A stretch of DNA of 64,000 bases from assembly GCF_015207255.1 (NCBI RefSeq), contig NZ_JADEXG010000010.1, forward strand, positions 44,775 through 108,774, in the 5' to 3' direction. Shown here in pieces: positions 29,343 through 37,017 of the stretch (position 1 is its first letter; every line of letters begins with the position of its first letter). The DNA is from Vasconcelosia minhoensis LEGE 07310 (GTDB lineage Bacteria; Cyanobacteriota; Cyanobacteriia; Phormidesmidales; Phormidesmidaceae). The notes below the pieces were generated by a model, which worked only from the letters and a program-made list of their open reading frames with translations, had not been told where the DNA came from and did not search any database. The position numbers were made by a program, and so were the translations under genes.

Positions 29343-30734
29343 ATGTCCCTCGCTCCCCGGCTGCTGATCATTGGCCTGGACTGTATGGCTCCAGCGCTGG
29401 TCTTTGAGCATTGGCGGCAGGATTTGCCGCACCTATCTAAGCTGATGGCTCAGGGCAGCTACGGCCATCTGGAAAGCAGCATTCCCGCCATCACCGTGCC
29501 CGCCTGGAGCTGCATGATGACCGGGCGCGACCCGGGCGAGCTGGGCATCTACGGCTTTCGCAATCGGGCCAGCCGCGACTATCAAAAGATGACCATTGCC
29601 GACGGCCAGGCCGTGCGCTTTCCGCGACTGTGGGACCTGCTGGGAGCAGCGGGCTGGCGGGTGGCGGCGCTGAGCGTGCCGGGGACATCGCCACCCTACC
29701 CGGTGAACGGGTCGCTGGTCTCCTGCTTTCTGACGCCGAATCCCTCTCTGCCGTTTACTCATCCGCCCGAGCTGGCCGAGCAGATTTTGGACTGGCTGCC
29801 GGACTTTATGCTGGACGTGCCCCAGTTTCGTTCAGAAGACAAGCAGCGGATTCTGGACAATATCTATACCCTCTGCGACCAGCGCTTTACCCTGGCCGAG
29901 CGGCTGATCCAGCGGGATGCGCCCGACTTTCTGATGCTGGTAGATATGGGGGTTGATCGGATTCACCATGCCTTCTGGAAGCCGATGGACCCAACCCATC
30001 CGCAGCATGAGCCGAACGCGCCCTTCGCCAGCGCCATCCACGACTACTACTGCCATGTCGATCGGCGGGTGGGCGAGCTGCTGACCCACTGCGGCCCCGA
30101 TACAGCGGTGCTGGTAGTGTCCGACCACGGTGCCCAGCCGCTGATGGGCGGCATCTGCCTGAACGAATGGCTAATCCAAAAGGGCTATCTGACGCTAAAG
30201 GAAACGCCGACTGAGCCTACCCCGCTTGATCAGGTGGCCGTGGACTGGAGCCGGACTAAAGCCTGGGGCGCAGGCGGCTACTATGGTCGCATTTTTATGA
30301 ACGTGCAGGGCCGCGAGCCCCAGGGGACGATTCCGCTGGCGGACTATCAGGCAGCGCGATCGCAGCTGGCCGCCGAGCTCGAAACCCTCACCGCCCCGGA
30401 CGACAGCCCGCTCAACGTGAAGGCCCACATCCCGCAGAAAATCTATCAAAAAGTCCGCGGCATTGCCCCCGACCTGATTACCTACTTCGACGACCTGGCC
30501 TGGCGCTCTGTCGGCAGCGTCGGCGGCGGCAGCCTCTACGCCGCCAACAACGACACCGGCCCCGATGACGCCAATCATGCTCCCCTGGGTTTGTTTATCT
30601 TTCACGATCCGCAGCAGCCTAAGGGAGGGCAGCGGCTAGAGGGGGCTCAGCTCTATGACATTCTGCCTACGCTGCTCGACCGCTATGGGATTGAGCCGCC
30701 GGTGAAGCTGCGGGGGCGGGTGCTGGCTTTGTAG
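29343..30734 (+). CDS. Type I phosphodiesterase/nucleotide pyrophosphatase-like enzyme
   Basis: 463 residues. RLLIIGLDCMAPALVFEHW carries the first metal Asp (Asp13). The nucleophile Thr is in ITVPAWSCMMTGRDPGELG, typical of the nucleotide pyrophosphatase/phosphodiesterase group. VDMGVDRIHHAFW and VVSDHGAQPLMGG supply the remaining Asp/His metal ligands. These enzymes hydrolyse phosphodiesters, nucleotide sugars or phospholipid headgroups; here the substrate is unknown. There is no signal peptide, so it is probably cytoplasmic. It is the last gene of the operon, and the repeat at 30750 follows. Confidence 0.88.
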   Translation: MSLAPRLLIIGLDCMAPALVFEHWRQDLPHLSKLMAQGSYGHLESSIPAITVPAWSCMMTGRDPGELGIYGFRNRASRDYQKMTIADGQAVRFPRLWDLLGAAGWRVAALSVPGTSPPYPVNGSLVSCFLTPNPSLPFTHPPELAEQILDWLPDFMLDVPQFRSEDKQRILDNIYTLCDQRFTLAERLIQRDAPDFLMLVDMGVDRIHHAFWKPMDPTHPQHEPNAPFASAIHDYYCHVDRRVGELLTHCGPDTAVLVVSDHGAQPLMGGICLNEWLIQKGYLTLKETPTEPTPLDQVAVDWSRTKAWGAGGYYGRIFMNVQGREPQGTIPLADYQAARSQLAAELETLTAPDDSPLNVKAHIPQKIYQKVRGIAPDLITYFDDLAWRSVGSVGGGSLYAANNDTGPDDANHAPLGLFIFHDPQQPKGGQRLEGAQLYDILPTLLDRYGIEPPVKLRGRVLAL

Positions 30735-30749
30735 GGAGTGGGGGAGTGT

Positions 30750-30808
30750 AGACGCGGTAGCGGCTTCCCGAAGGGTAGGGGTGTTCGCGAAGCGTAGGCG
30801 CTAGCAGC
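30750..30808. repeat. Dispersed cyanobacterial intergenic repeat
   Basis: The stretch contains GTTCGCGAAGCGTAGGCG, a word family (TTCGCGnAGCG plus GTAGGCG) that appears again at 36.2 kb. It follows the phosphodiesterase stop. Such elements are common, non-coding and of unknown function. Confidence 0.5.
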
Positions 30809-31022
30809 TACCTGATATTGATTCCTATCTTTGAAACTGCGTTGCTTGGGGAAATTTGATAGGCATAATCCTGAGTGTTGGCTCAGAAAAGGGAAAAATT
30901 TCTGGAATTTATTGAGAATAGTTTTCATTTATAACAAGCTGGCGTATACTCTTAGCAGCTTGTTGATTATTTTTCTCATTAGCTGAGGCCTAACGTTTCC
31001 GATTTGCCCATGAAACAGGGCT

Positions 31023-31385
31023 GTGGAAACCTCCGTCATTCCATTGGTAGCTATGGTGATCTTCAATCTCATATTCAAAATCTTGACAACAGCGGCCTAC
31101 CTAGCGGGTCTTCTGGGTTTGCTCGGCGTTCTGCTATGGAGTGCTGTGAGAACCCTCAGAGCGGGCTGGCAGTATTGCCAGCAGCTGCATCAGGTGCCCT
31201 GCCACCGCTGCGCTTACTTCACCGGCGACTATCGGTTGAAATGTACGGTGCGTCCCTGCGCTGCGTTGACCAAAGACGCTGTTGACTGTCTCGACTATGC
31301 GCCTAAATCCCCTACCGCCCTGCCGGTTCAGCTGCCTGCCAAGCGGCCTCAAAGGCGGGCGACCCAAGGTTTGCTAATGCGCTAA
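31023..31385 (+). CDS. Small membrane protein with cysteine cluster
   Basis: 120 residues from a GTG (an ATG at 31053 is possible). One or two N-terminal hydrophobic helices (PLVAMVIFNLIFKILTTAAY; LAGLLGLLGVLLWSAV) are followed by a cytoplasmic-type domain with five cysteines in VPCHRCAYFTGDYRLKCTV, RPCAALT and DCLDY. The CxxC-C-C-C layout suggests a metal or Fe-S site next to the membrane. The pattern looks like a conserved cyanobacterial protein of unknown function; I cannot name a family. The basic C-terminus is disordered. Confidence 0.65.
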   Translation: METSVIPLVAMVIFNLIFKILTTAAYLAGLLGLLGVLLWSAVRTLRAGWQYCQQLHQVPCHRCAYFTGDYRLKCTVRPCAALTKDAVDCLDYAPKSPTALPVQLPAKRPQRRATQGLLMR

Positions 31386-31422
31386 GGGTTTGGGCTAATG
31401 CTTACTGACTTAAGGTAAAACG

Positions 31423-32046
31423 ATGCTTCCAACAACGGAAAAAGTCTTTCAACTAACGCCCCTATCCCCGCGGCGGGTTCAACGGGTGTACACTCCCCAA
31501 TCGATTCAGTTCGACCGCCGCGAGCAGCTGCCGCTGAGGGCGGGTGGCTGCTGGCAGATTCAGTCGGGAACGGTGCGATCGCTAACCTGGAATCCGAGCG
31601 GCGACCTGGTGCCCCTGGGCTTTTGGGGAGCGGGCAGCCTGGTGGGCTATCCCGCAATGCCAAACCATCTTTATGAAATTCACTGTTTGACGCCGGTCGA
31701 GGCGAAATTCATGGAAGTGGGGGAAATGGCGCATCCGGACAGGTCGATCTGGCTAGATCAGGCCCGTCAGGCCGAGGCGCTGTTGCGCATTTCGCACTGC
31801 CGTCATGTTGAGACAAAGCTTTTACAATTCATCTGCTGGCTGGCCGAAGATTTTGGCCGGTCTACGCCTGAAGGACGGCTGCTGCTGCTGAAGCTTACTC
31901 ACCAGGAAATTGCCGAATCGATCGGGGCGACCCGAGTCACCGTCACGCGATTTCTGAAGCGGCTAGAGGCGCAGGGCAAAATCTTCTGGTCTGGTCAGGA
32001 AAAGCGAATCCAGCAAGAGACGTTTGAGCGCATTCGCAGCGGCTAA
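31423..32046 (+). CDS. Crp/Fnr family transcriptional regulator
   Basis: 207 residues. An N-terminal cupin-like sensory domain (LPLRAGGCWQIQSGTVRSL, VPLGFWGAGSLVGYP) is joined by a dimer helix to a C-terminal winged helix whose recognition region is LTHQEIAESIGATRVTVTRF. It lacks the cysteines of FNR and a clear cAMP-binding RxS signature, and it is more divergent than NtcA. Many cyanobacterial members of this type control nutrient or carbon responses; the target is unknown. The tandem small genes around it do not reveal a regulon. Confidence 0.88.
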   Translation: MLPTTEKVFQLTPLSPRRVQRVYTPQSIQFDRREQLPLRAGGCWQIQSGTVRSLTWNPSGDLVPLGFWGAGSLVGYPAMPNHLYEIHCLTPVEAKFMEVGEMAHPDRSIWLDQARQAEALLRISHCRHVETKLLQFICWLAEDFGRSTPEGRLLLLKLTHQEIAESIGATRVTVTRFLKRLEAQGKIFWSGQEKRIQQETFERIRSG

Positions 32047-32148
32047 GCAAAAAAGCGTCAAACGCTTAGTGAATTCTCAGCGCTGCATCAGGCTGGCCTT
32101 GGGTTATCCCCTTAATTTGAGACTGCACTCAATCAGGAGCCTAATTCC

Positions 32149-32622
32149 ATGCAGCTTTCACGTATTGCCTTAGTTGGAACCGGATTTGCGATCGCGCTTT
32201 TTGCCGGTCAGTCTGCTCTTCAGGCGGGTCAAGTCCGAACGACTAGCGCCCCGACTCCCCAGCCTCAGACCGCTACCCTGATCAGTCAGGCGGCTCCGGC
32301 CCTCAGGTCAGGCACCTTTGTCGGCGATGCCCACCCCACGGCAGGAACCGCTCGCATTATCGAAGCAGACGGCCAGCGCTTTCTGGAGCTAGGCAATGGC
32401 TTCAGCACCGATCGGGGGCCAGACCTGTTTGTGCTGCTGCACCGGTCTGCTGTGCCCGACAGCTATAGTGCTAGCGATTACGTCAATCTGGGCCGTCTTG
32501 AGCAGGTGCAGGGAACCCAGCGCTATCTGATTCCTGACGATATCTCAGCGGCGGACTTTGCTTCGGCGGTGATCTGGTGCCGCCAGTTCAACGTCACCTT
32601 TGGCTATGCCAGCCTCAGCTAA
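32149..32622 (+). CDS. Secreted DM13 domain protein
   Basis: 157 residues. The signal peptide is residues 1 to about 26 (IALVGTGFAIALFAGQSALQAG). A Thr/Pro/Gln-rich linker is followed by a DM13 domain: SGTFVGDAHPTAGTARIIEA, FLELGNGFSTDRGPDLFVLL, LGRLEQVQGTQRYLIPDDI, and VIWCRQFNVTFGYASLS with the conserved cysteine near the end. DM13 domains are proposed to be redox or electron-transfer modules on account of this cysteine. Location is periplasmic or exported. Confidence 0.87.
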   Translation: MQLSRIALVGTGFAIALFAGQSALQAGQVRTTSAPTPQPQTATLISQAAPALRSGTFVGDAHPTAGTARIIEADGQRFLELGNGFSTDRGPDLFVLLHRSAVPDSYSASDYVNLGRLEQVQGTQRYLIPDDISAADFASAVIWCRQFNVTFGYASLS

Positions 32623-32668
32623 CGCGGTATGATCCCAGGGTAAAACTGGCTTTTAGGCTTTTCCTGAC

Positions 32669-33529
32669 TTGATTACTGGTACAACTCAGCTCTTGGGCGT
32701 AGTCGGCTATCCCGTGGCGCATTCGCTGTCGCCAGTGATGCAGGGTGCCGCGATCGCGCATCTAGCCGCCGACTATGCCTACCTCCCCTTCCCGGTCGCC
32801 CCCGAGGCTCTGCCTGCTGCCATTCAGGGCTTTGAAGCCATTGGCGTTAGGGGATTCAATTTAACCATTCCGCATAAGCAGGCTATTCTGCCGCTGCTGA
32901 GCGAGGTCAGCCCGGTAGCGGAGGCGATTGGCGCAGTGAATACGGTGTGGCGCGGCCCGGCGGGCTGGCACGGCACCAATACGGACGTCACCGGCTTTTT
33001 ATCGCCGCTGCAGCAGCTCGACCGAGGCTGGACGCAGTCGCCTGCCCTGATCCTGGGCAACGGCGGAGCGGCCCGAGCGGTGGTCGCCGCCTGCCATCAG
33101 CTGGGCTGTCCCGAGATTTGGGCCTTTGGCCGCAGTCCCAATAAGCTATCAGCCTTCTTGCAGAGCTGGCGCACCTCGGCTTTGCAGCCACCCCTATCGG
33201 TCTACCCGTGGGAAAAGCTAGGTGACTACCTGCCCCAGGCGGCTTTAATCGTCAACACGACGCCGCTGGGGATGCACCCGCAGACGACGGCGTCGCCGCT
33301 CAACTCAAAGCAGCTGGCTCAGGTTTCGACGGGCGCGATCGCCTATGACCTAATCTACACGCCGCGACCCACGCAGTTTCTGAAGTCTGCCGCTGAAGCT
33401 GGGCTGCTGCCGATTGACGGGTTGGAAATGCTGGTGCAGCAGGGGGCTGCCGCGCTGGAGATCTGGCTCCAGCAGCCGATCCCAGTGGCGGTAATGCGCG
33501 ATGCCCTGCTCAGCCATTTACAACAGTAA
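32669..33529 (+). CDS. aroE: Shikimate dehydrogenase
   Basis: 286 residues from a TTG start at 32669; no better in-frame start is seen. It reduces 3-dehydroshikimate with NADPH in the aromatic amino-acid pathway. GYPVAHSLSPVMQGAAIAHL binds shikimate, and NLTIPHKQAI carries the catalytic Lys. GTNTDVTGFL has the catalytic Asp, and ILGNGGAARAVVAAC is the NADP-binding glycine motif. IVNTTPLGM and GLEMLVQQGAAALEIW complete the family pattern. The length is typical of monofunctional AroE. Confidence 0.95.
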   Translation: MITGTTQLLGVVGYPVAHSLSPVMQGAAIAHLAADYAYLPFPVAPEALPAAIQGFEAIGVRGFNLTIPHKQAILPLLSEVSPVAEAIGAVNTVWRGPAGWHGTNTDVTGFLSPLQQLDRGWTQSPALILGNGGAARAVVAACHQLGCPEIWAFGRSPNKLSAFLQSWRTSALQPPLSVYPWEKLGDYLPQAALIVNTTPLGMHPQTTASPLNSKQLAQVSTGAIAYDLIYTPRPTQFLKSAAEAGLLPIDGLEMLVQQGAAALEIWLQQPIPVAVMRDALLSHLQQ

Positions 33530-33578
33530 TTCGCAGAAATCACGCTAAGCTGAAAAAGGCCGTTAGCTCTCTAATTCT

Positions 33579-34013
33579 ATGCGTCGTCAAGCCCTAATTA
33601 CTGTCCTGTTCGCTGCCTGCTTTTGGCTGCTCGGCACTTTGGCTGCCCCCAGCGCCTATGCCATTACCCAGATTGAGCTACAGGATTTAACCTCTGAGCA
33701 ATGCCCCGAAGATGCGGCCTATGCAGACGGGCTAGTCGGCAGCGGTTCCTCCATTGACGCCACCTGCTACCTGATTCACGGCAAGGCCGTCAATTCATCG
33801 GGCCGACCCGTCGTCGATGCCGACGTCTTCGGTCGCATCTATGACGCTAACGACAACCCGGTCATGAAAAATCGCTTCCGTCTGGGCGGAATTGACTACG
33901 TGCCCCCAGGAGAAAGCGATTTTGAATTCCGAGTATCAATCCCTTCTAACCAGAAGCCGCCAATGCAGCTCAGACAGTTCAAGGCGTCTGGGTTTACGGG
34001 GAAGGTCCGCTGA
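33579..34013 (+). CDS. Secreted conserved hypothetical protein
   Basis: 144 residues. A signal peptide (LITVLFAACFWLLGTLAAPSA) with a probable cleavage after SAYA is followed by a mature beta-rich domain (QIELQDLTSEQC, ATCYLIHGKAVNSSGRPVVDADVFGR, ESDFEFRVSIPSN). Two cysteines could form a disulfide. The pattern resembles small FxLYD-like or Ig-like secreted domains, but I do not assign a family. It follows aroE by 50 bases, with no evident functional link. Confidence 0.7.
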   Translation: MRRQALITVLFAACFWLLGTLAAPSAYAITQIELQDLTSEQCPEDAAYADGLVGSGSSIDATCYLIHGKAVNSSGRPVVDADVFGRIYDANDNPVMKNRFRLGGIDYVPPGESDFEFRVSIPSNQKPPMQLRQFKASGFTGKVR

Positions 34014-34080
34014 GTGAGGGGAAAGGCAAGGGACAAGTTCGAGCGCTGACACTAGAATTCTTACGCCGTCAATCATTGTG

Positions 34081-34719
34081 CTAGCTATCTGCTAAACCAC
34101 CTGCTGACAGAACCTGTTCAGCCGTTAGATTGAGGTTGGGAAAGGTCGGCGAGGTGACTGCCTGACGACCTCTCAGCGGCTGAATGTCGTACTCTCCCTT
34201 GACCAGCGTACAGATCGAAAGCGTCGGTTGTTTGGGCTTGCCGATGTATCGAATCCCCCCCAAGCCTGCGTAGTCCGCAATCCAGTATTCAGGAATGCCC
34301 AGGGCTGCATAGTCTTCAACTTTGCGGGCATAGTCGTTTTGCCAGTTGCTGCTGACGACTTCGGCGATGAATTTAATCGAACTGCCCTGGGTCAGAACTG
34401 ACTGCTCTACCCAAAGCGGCTCATGGACTAGCGCTGACCGATCGGCTACGAGCACATCGGGCCGGAATGCCGTCATATCAGCATTGAAGGGGCGAAATAA
34501 TCCCCTTTGAAGCACAAACCAGGGAAATCTCTCCCTATCAATCTGAACGCAGGCTTTGGCGGTGATAAAGGCTGCGACTTCTTCATGTTGGCCAGTCGGC
34601 TCCAAATCAAAAACCTCACCATCGATCAGCTCATAGCGGTTATCCCCCCCGTAGCGAGCCAGAAACTGATCAAACTTCAGAGGGCTTGACTGAACTGATG
34701 GGTCAGTAATTAAAGTCAC
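34081..34719 (-). CDS. Uma2 family endonuclease-fold protein
   Basis: 212 residues. MTLITDPSVQSSPLKFDQFL leads into YELIDGEVFDLEPTGQHEEV, then FRPDVLVADR, IKFIAEVVSSNWQNDYARK and DYAALGIPEYWIADY. These are the PD-(D/E)xK elements of the Uma2/DUF820 family, which is greatly expanded in cyanobacteria. Cellular role is unknown; nuclease activity is inferred from the fold. No transposon ends are nearby. Confidence 0.9.
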   Translation of the reverse strand: MTLITDPSVQSSPLKFDQFLARYGGDNRYELIDGEVFDLEPTGQHEEVAAFITAKACVQIDRERFPWFVLQRGLFRPFNADMTAFRPDVLVADRSALVHEPLWVEQSVLTQGSSIKFIAEVVSSNWQNDYARKVEDYAALGIPEYWIADYAGLGGIRYIGKPKQPTLSICTLVKGEYDIQPLRGRQAVTSPTFPNLNLTAEQVLSAGGLADS

Positions 34720-34749
34720 GGGTCACGAGTCCCGGCTAGCTTAAGCCCA

Positions 34750-35061
34750 CTATAGTGACGAGGAATAGTAGAAAGACGAAGCCGATGCCAGTACGGCGAC
34801 TCGGTTGAGTGCTCCCATCAGCAGCTGAAGCACAATGAAGCCGATGATTGGCGAAAAGTCGATACCGCCGAGCGGGGGAATAATGGAGCGAAAAATATTT
34901 AGGTAAGGGTCGGTGAGCTGGCTCAGGGCCGAAAAAGCCGGGTTGCTCCAGTCAATGTTGGGAAACCAGCTGAGCAAGATGCGAATAATCAATAGCACCA
35001 GATAGATCGACAGAAAGGTCGATAGGGCACTGACTAAAATAGGGATCACTGGAGAACTCAT
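34750..35061 (-). CDS. YggT family membrane protein
   Basis: 103 residues, two hydrophobic segments (LSTFLSIYLVLLIIRILLSW and IIGFIVLQLLMGALN). ILLSWFPNIDWSNP, followed by SQLTDPYLNIFRSIIPPLGG and IDFSPIIGFIVL, are the classic YggT/YlmG/CCB3 motifs. Relatives in chloroplasts and cyanobacteria affect cytochrome b6f haem attachment or nucleoid and thylakoid organisation. Precise role here is unknown. Confidence 0.92.
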   Translation of the reverse strand: MSSPVIPILVSALSTFLSIYLVLLIIRILLSWFPNIDWSNPAFSALSQLTDPYLNIFRSIIPPLGGIDFSPIIGFIVLQLLMGALNRVAVLASASSFYYSSSL

Positions 35062-35173
35062 AGACCTAACAGGTAGAAAAATGTTTAACCAGATAGCGTT
35101 GAAAACTATCCAATTCCAAGTTTAGCCGATTGAACTAAAGCTGATTCGGCCTGAGGAACAATTTTTTAAGCGA

Positions 35174-35491
35174 CTAGCTGTCAAATTGGGGAGATTGCTC
35201 CCGTTCAGACGGCGGATGACCGTTTTTGACTGGCCCCATCTGCTGGCGGACGTCTTCGATCGCCAGATTGAGCTGGGCAATTTTGTCTTCTAAACCCCGT
35301 CGGGCCGTTTCCATTCGCTCTTCGGCAGTCATGTCAGCCGGAGAAGTCCCTTCTGGAAAAGTGCCAAAGCTGCTGCTGGCGGCAGCGCGGCGATTGAGCT
35401 TTGAGGTTGCCAGCACGCCGACGATGCCGCCAATAATGCCCCCTAAAAAGGCGCCTGCCATAAATCCGCTGGCAAAGTTGTCCTGACCCAT
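35174..35491 (-). CDS. Small membrane-anchored protein with glycine-rich helix
   Basis: 105 residues from the ATG at 35491, preceded by GGGAGGT. The longer frame to 35647 overlaps upp and is not supported. FMAGAFLGGIIGGIVGVLATSK is a glycine-zipper-like transmembrane helix as in YtxH-type proteins. A polar region with a predicted coiled coil follows (RGLEDKIAQLNLAIEDVRQQ). It lies 10 bases downstream of upp, so it is probably co-transcribed. Function unknown. Confidence 0.75.
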   Translation of the reverse strand: MGQDNFASGFMAGAFLGGIIGGIVGVLATSKLNRRAAASSSFGTFPEGTSPADMTAEERMETARRGLEDKIAQLNLAIEDVRQQMGPVKNGHPPSEREQSPQFDS

Positions 35492-35501
35492 GCTGACCTC
35501 C

Positions 35502-36152
35502 CTAGGTACCAAATGTGCGATCGCCCGCGTCTCCCAACCCCGGCACGATAAATCCGTTTTCGTCGAGCCCTTCATCGATCGCAGCGGCATAGACCGTGAG
35601 CGCGGGGTAAGCATCTGCCAATTTTTGCAGGGCGGGCGGAGCGACAACGACAGAAATGATTCTCACCGCAGCCGGGTCAATCCCCCGCTGGGTGAGTTCT
35701 GCTATCGCTGCCATAATTGTACCCCCCGTCGCCATCATCGGTTCGCTGATCAGCACACGGGTTTCGGGATTGAGCTGGTCGGGTAGCTTATTGACGTAGC
35801 AGCTGGCCTCTAGCGTTTCTTCATTGCGCACGAAGCCGATGTGGTAGGTCGAAGCAGTCGGCGCGGCGCTCTGAACACCCTCAACCAGCGCTAGCCCAGC
35901 CCGCAAAATCGGCAGAATAATTGTCGGCACTTCCGGATCTAAAAACGTCGCTGGGCAGGTCGCCAGCGGCGTTTGAATCATGCTCTCGGCGGACGGTAGC
36001 CAGTCCCGCACGGCTTCGTAGGTGAGCCAGCGGCCCAGTTCCACCATAGCGCCGCGAAAGACGGGAGAAGGCGTCGCCGCGTTGCGCACTACGCCTAGCC
36101 AATGCTGAATCAGCGGATGGGGCGGCACATAGACGCGGAGTTGCAGGGCCAT
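35502..36152 (-). CDS. upp: Uracil phosphoribosyltransferase
   Basis: 216 residues. It makes UMP from uracil and PRPP in pyrimidine salvage. PTIILPILRAGLALVEG, HIGFVRNEETLEA, and the PRPP loop VLISEPMMATGGTIMAA are diagnostic. ISVVVAPPALQKLADAYPAL and AIDEGLDENGFIVPGLGDAG form the uracil-binding C-terminal hood. The protein is complete and of normal length. Confidence 0.95.
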   Translation of the reverse strand: MALQLRVYVPPHPLIQHWLGVVRNAATPSPVFRGAMVELGRWLTYEAVRDWLPSAESMIQTPLATCPATFLDPEVPTIILPILRAGLALVEGVQSAAPTASTYHIGFVRNEETLEASCYVNKLPDQLNPETRVLISEPMMATGGTIMAAIAELTQRGIDPAAVRIISVVVAPPALQKLADAYPALTVYAAAIDEGLDENGFIVPGLGDAGDRTFGT

Positions 36153-36217
36153 AGGGTCGTGGGGCTAGGTCGGGATTATCTTACTCTGTCTGGGAGGGGA
36201 TGGATAGTGGGTAGAGG

Positions 36218-36262
36218 GGTTGGAGTGTTCGCGTAGCGTCGCCGTAGGCGTTAGGGGTGGAT
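36218..36262. repeat. Dispersed cyanobacterial intergenic repeat
   Basis: GTTCGCGTAGCGTCGCCGTA followed by GGCGTTAGGGG shares its core words with the element at 30.75 kb. It lies between upp and the response regulator gene and is non-coding. Confidence 0.5.
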
Positions 36263-36292
36263 GGGTAGGGGCTTGGTTCCCAAGCCTTCAGG

Positions 36293-36967
36293 CTAGCTGC
36301 GGATGACGTAGCCGACGCCCCGGACGGTTTGGATTAGGCGGGGTTCGCCTTCGGCTTCGAGCTTGAGGCGGAGGTAGCGGATATAGACTTCGATGATGTT
36401 GGAGTCGCCCATGAAGTCGTAGCCCCAGACTTCTTCGAGGATGCGATCGCGGCTTAGCACCTGCTTAGGATGGGCAATTAAATAATCGAGCAAGTCAAAT
36501 TCTTTCGCCGTCAGCTCGATGGCGCGACCGTTACGGAAGACCTCGCGGGTTTTGCGATTCAGCGTCAGGTCGGTGAACTGGAGCATTTCGGGATCTTCGG
36601 GTTGGTTGCGGCGCAGATGAGCGCGGACGCGGGCCAGCAGCTCTTCGATGCTAAAGGGTTTGACCACATAGTCATCGGCGCCGGCGTCGAGTCCGGCTAC
36701 TCGGTCTTCGATCCCATCCTTGGCAGTGAGCAGAATAATTGGCATCATCGCGCCGGTGGCCCGCAGTCGGCGGCAGACTTCCAGACCGTTGAGGCCCGGC
36801 ATCATCCAGTCGAGCAGCACCAGGTCAGGATCGCTGTCGCGGGCGGCCATCAGCCCGGATAGGCCATCGTTAGCTACAGTGACTTCGTAGCCTTCGTAGC
36901 CCAGCTCAAGCTGGACGAATTTGGCCAGCTTTTCTTCGTCTTCAATAATCAGGATATTGGCTGACAT
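36293..36967 (-). CDS. OmpR-family response regulator
   Basis: 224 residues from the ATG at 36967. The receiver domain (ILIIEDEEKLAKFVQLEL, phospho-Asp in LVLLDWMMPGLNG, Lys in DDYVVKPFS) is followed by a winged-helix DNA-binding domain (ELTAKEFDLLDYLIAHPKQV, IEVYIRYLRLKLEAEG, IQTVRGVGYVIR). It lies 50 bases downstream of the histidine kinase and is its likely partner. Cyanobacterial pairs of this type include ManS/ManR and NrsS/NrsR; I cannot choose between them. Confidence 0.93.
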   Translation of the reverse strand: MSANILIIEDEEKLAKFVQLELGYEGYEVTVANDGLSGLMAARDSDPDLVLLDWMMPGLNGLEVCRRLRATGAMMPIILLTAKDGIEDRVAGLDAGADDYVVKPFSIEELLARVRAHLRRNQPEDPEMLQFTDLTLNRKTREVFRNGRAIELTAKEFDLLDYLIAHPKQVLSRDRILEEVWGYDFMGDSNIIEVYIRYLRLKLEAEGEPRLIQTVRGVGYVIRS

Positions 36968-37017
36968 GTCTAAAAACTGCCCCATCCGGGGGGCGAGCGG
37001 CGTGAGCAGCGATGCCT

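Noticed and set aside
35492..35647. N-terminal extension of the glycine-zipper protein
   Set aside because: It would overlap upp, lacks conservation-like composition, and a good GGGAGGT lies before the inner ATG at 35491.
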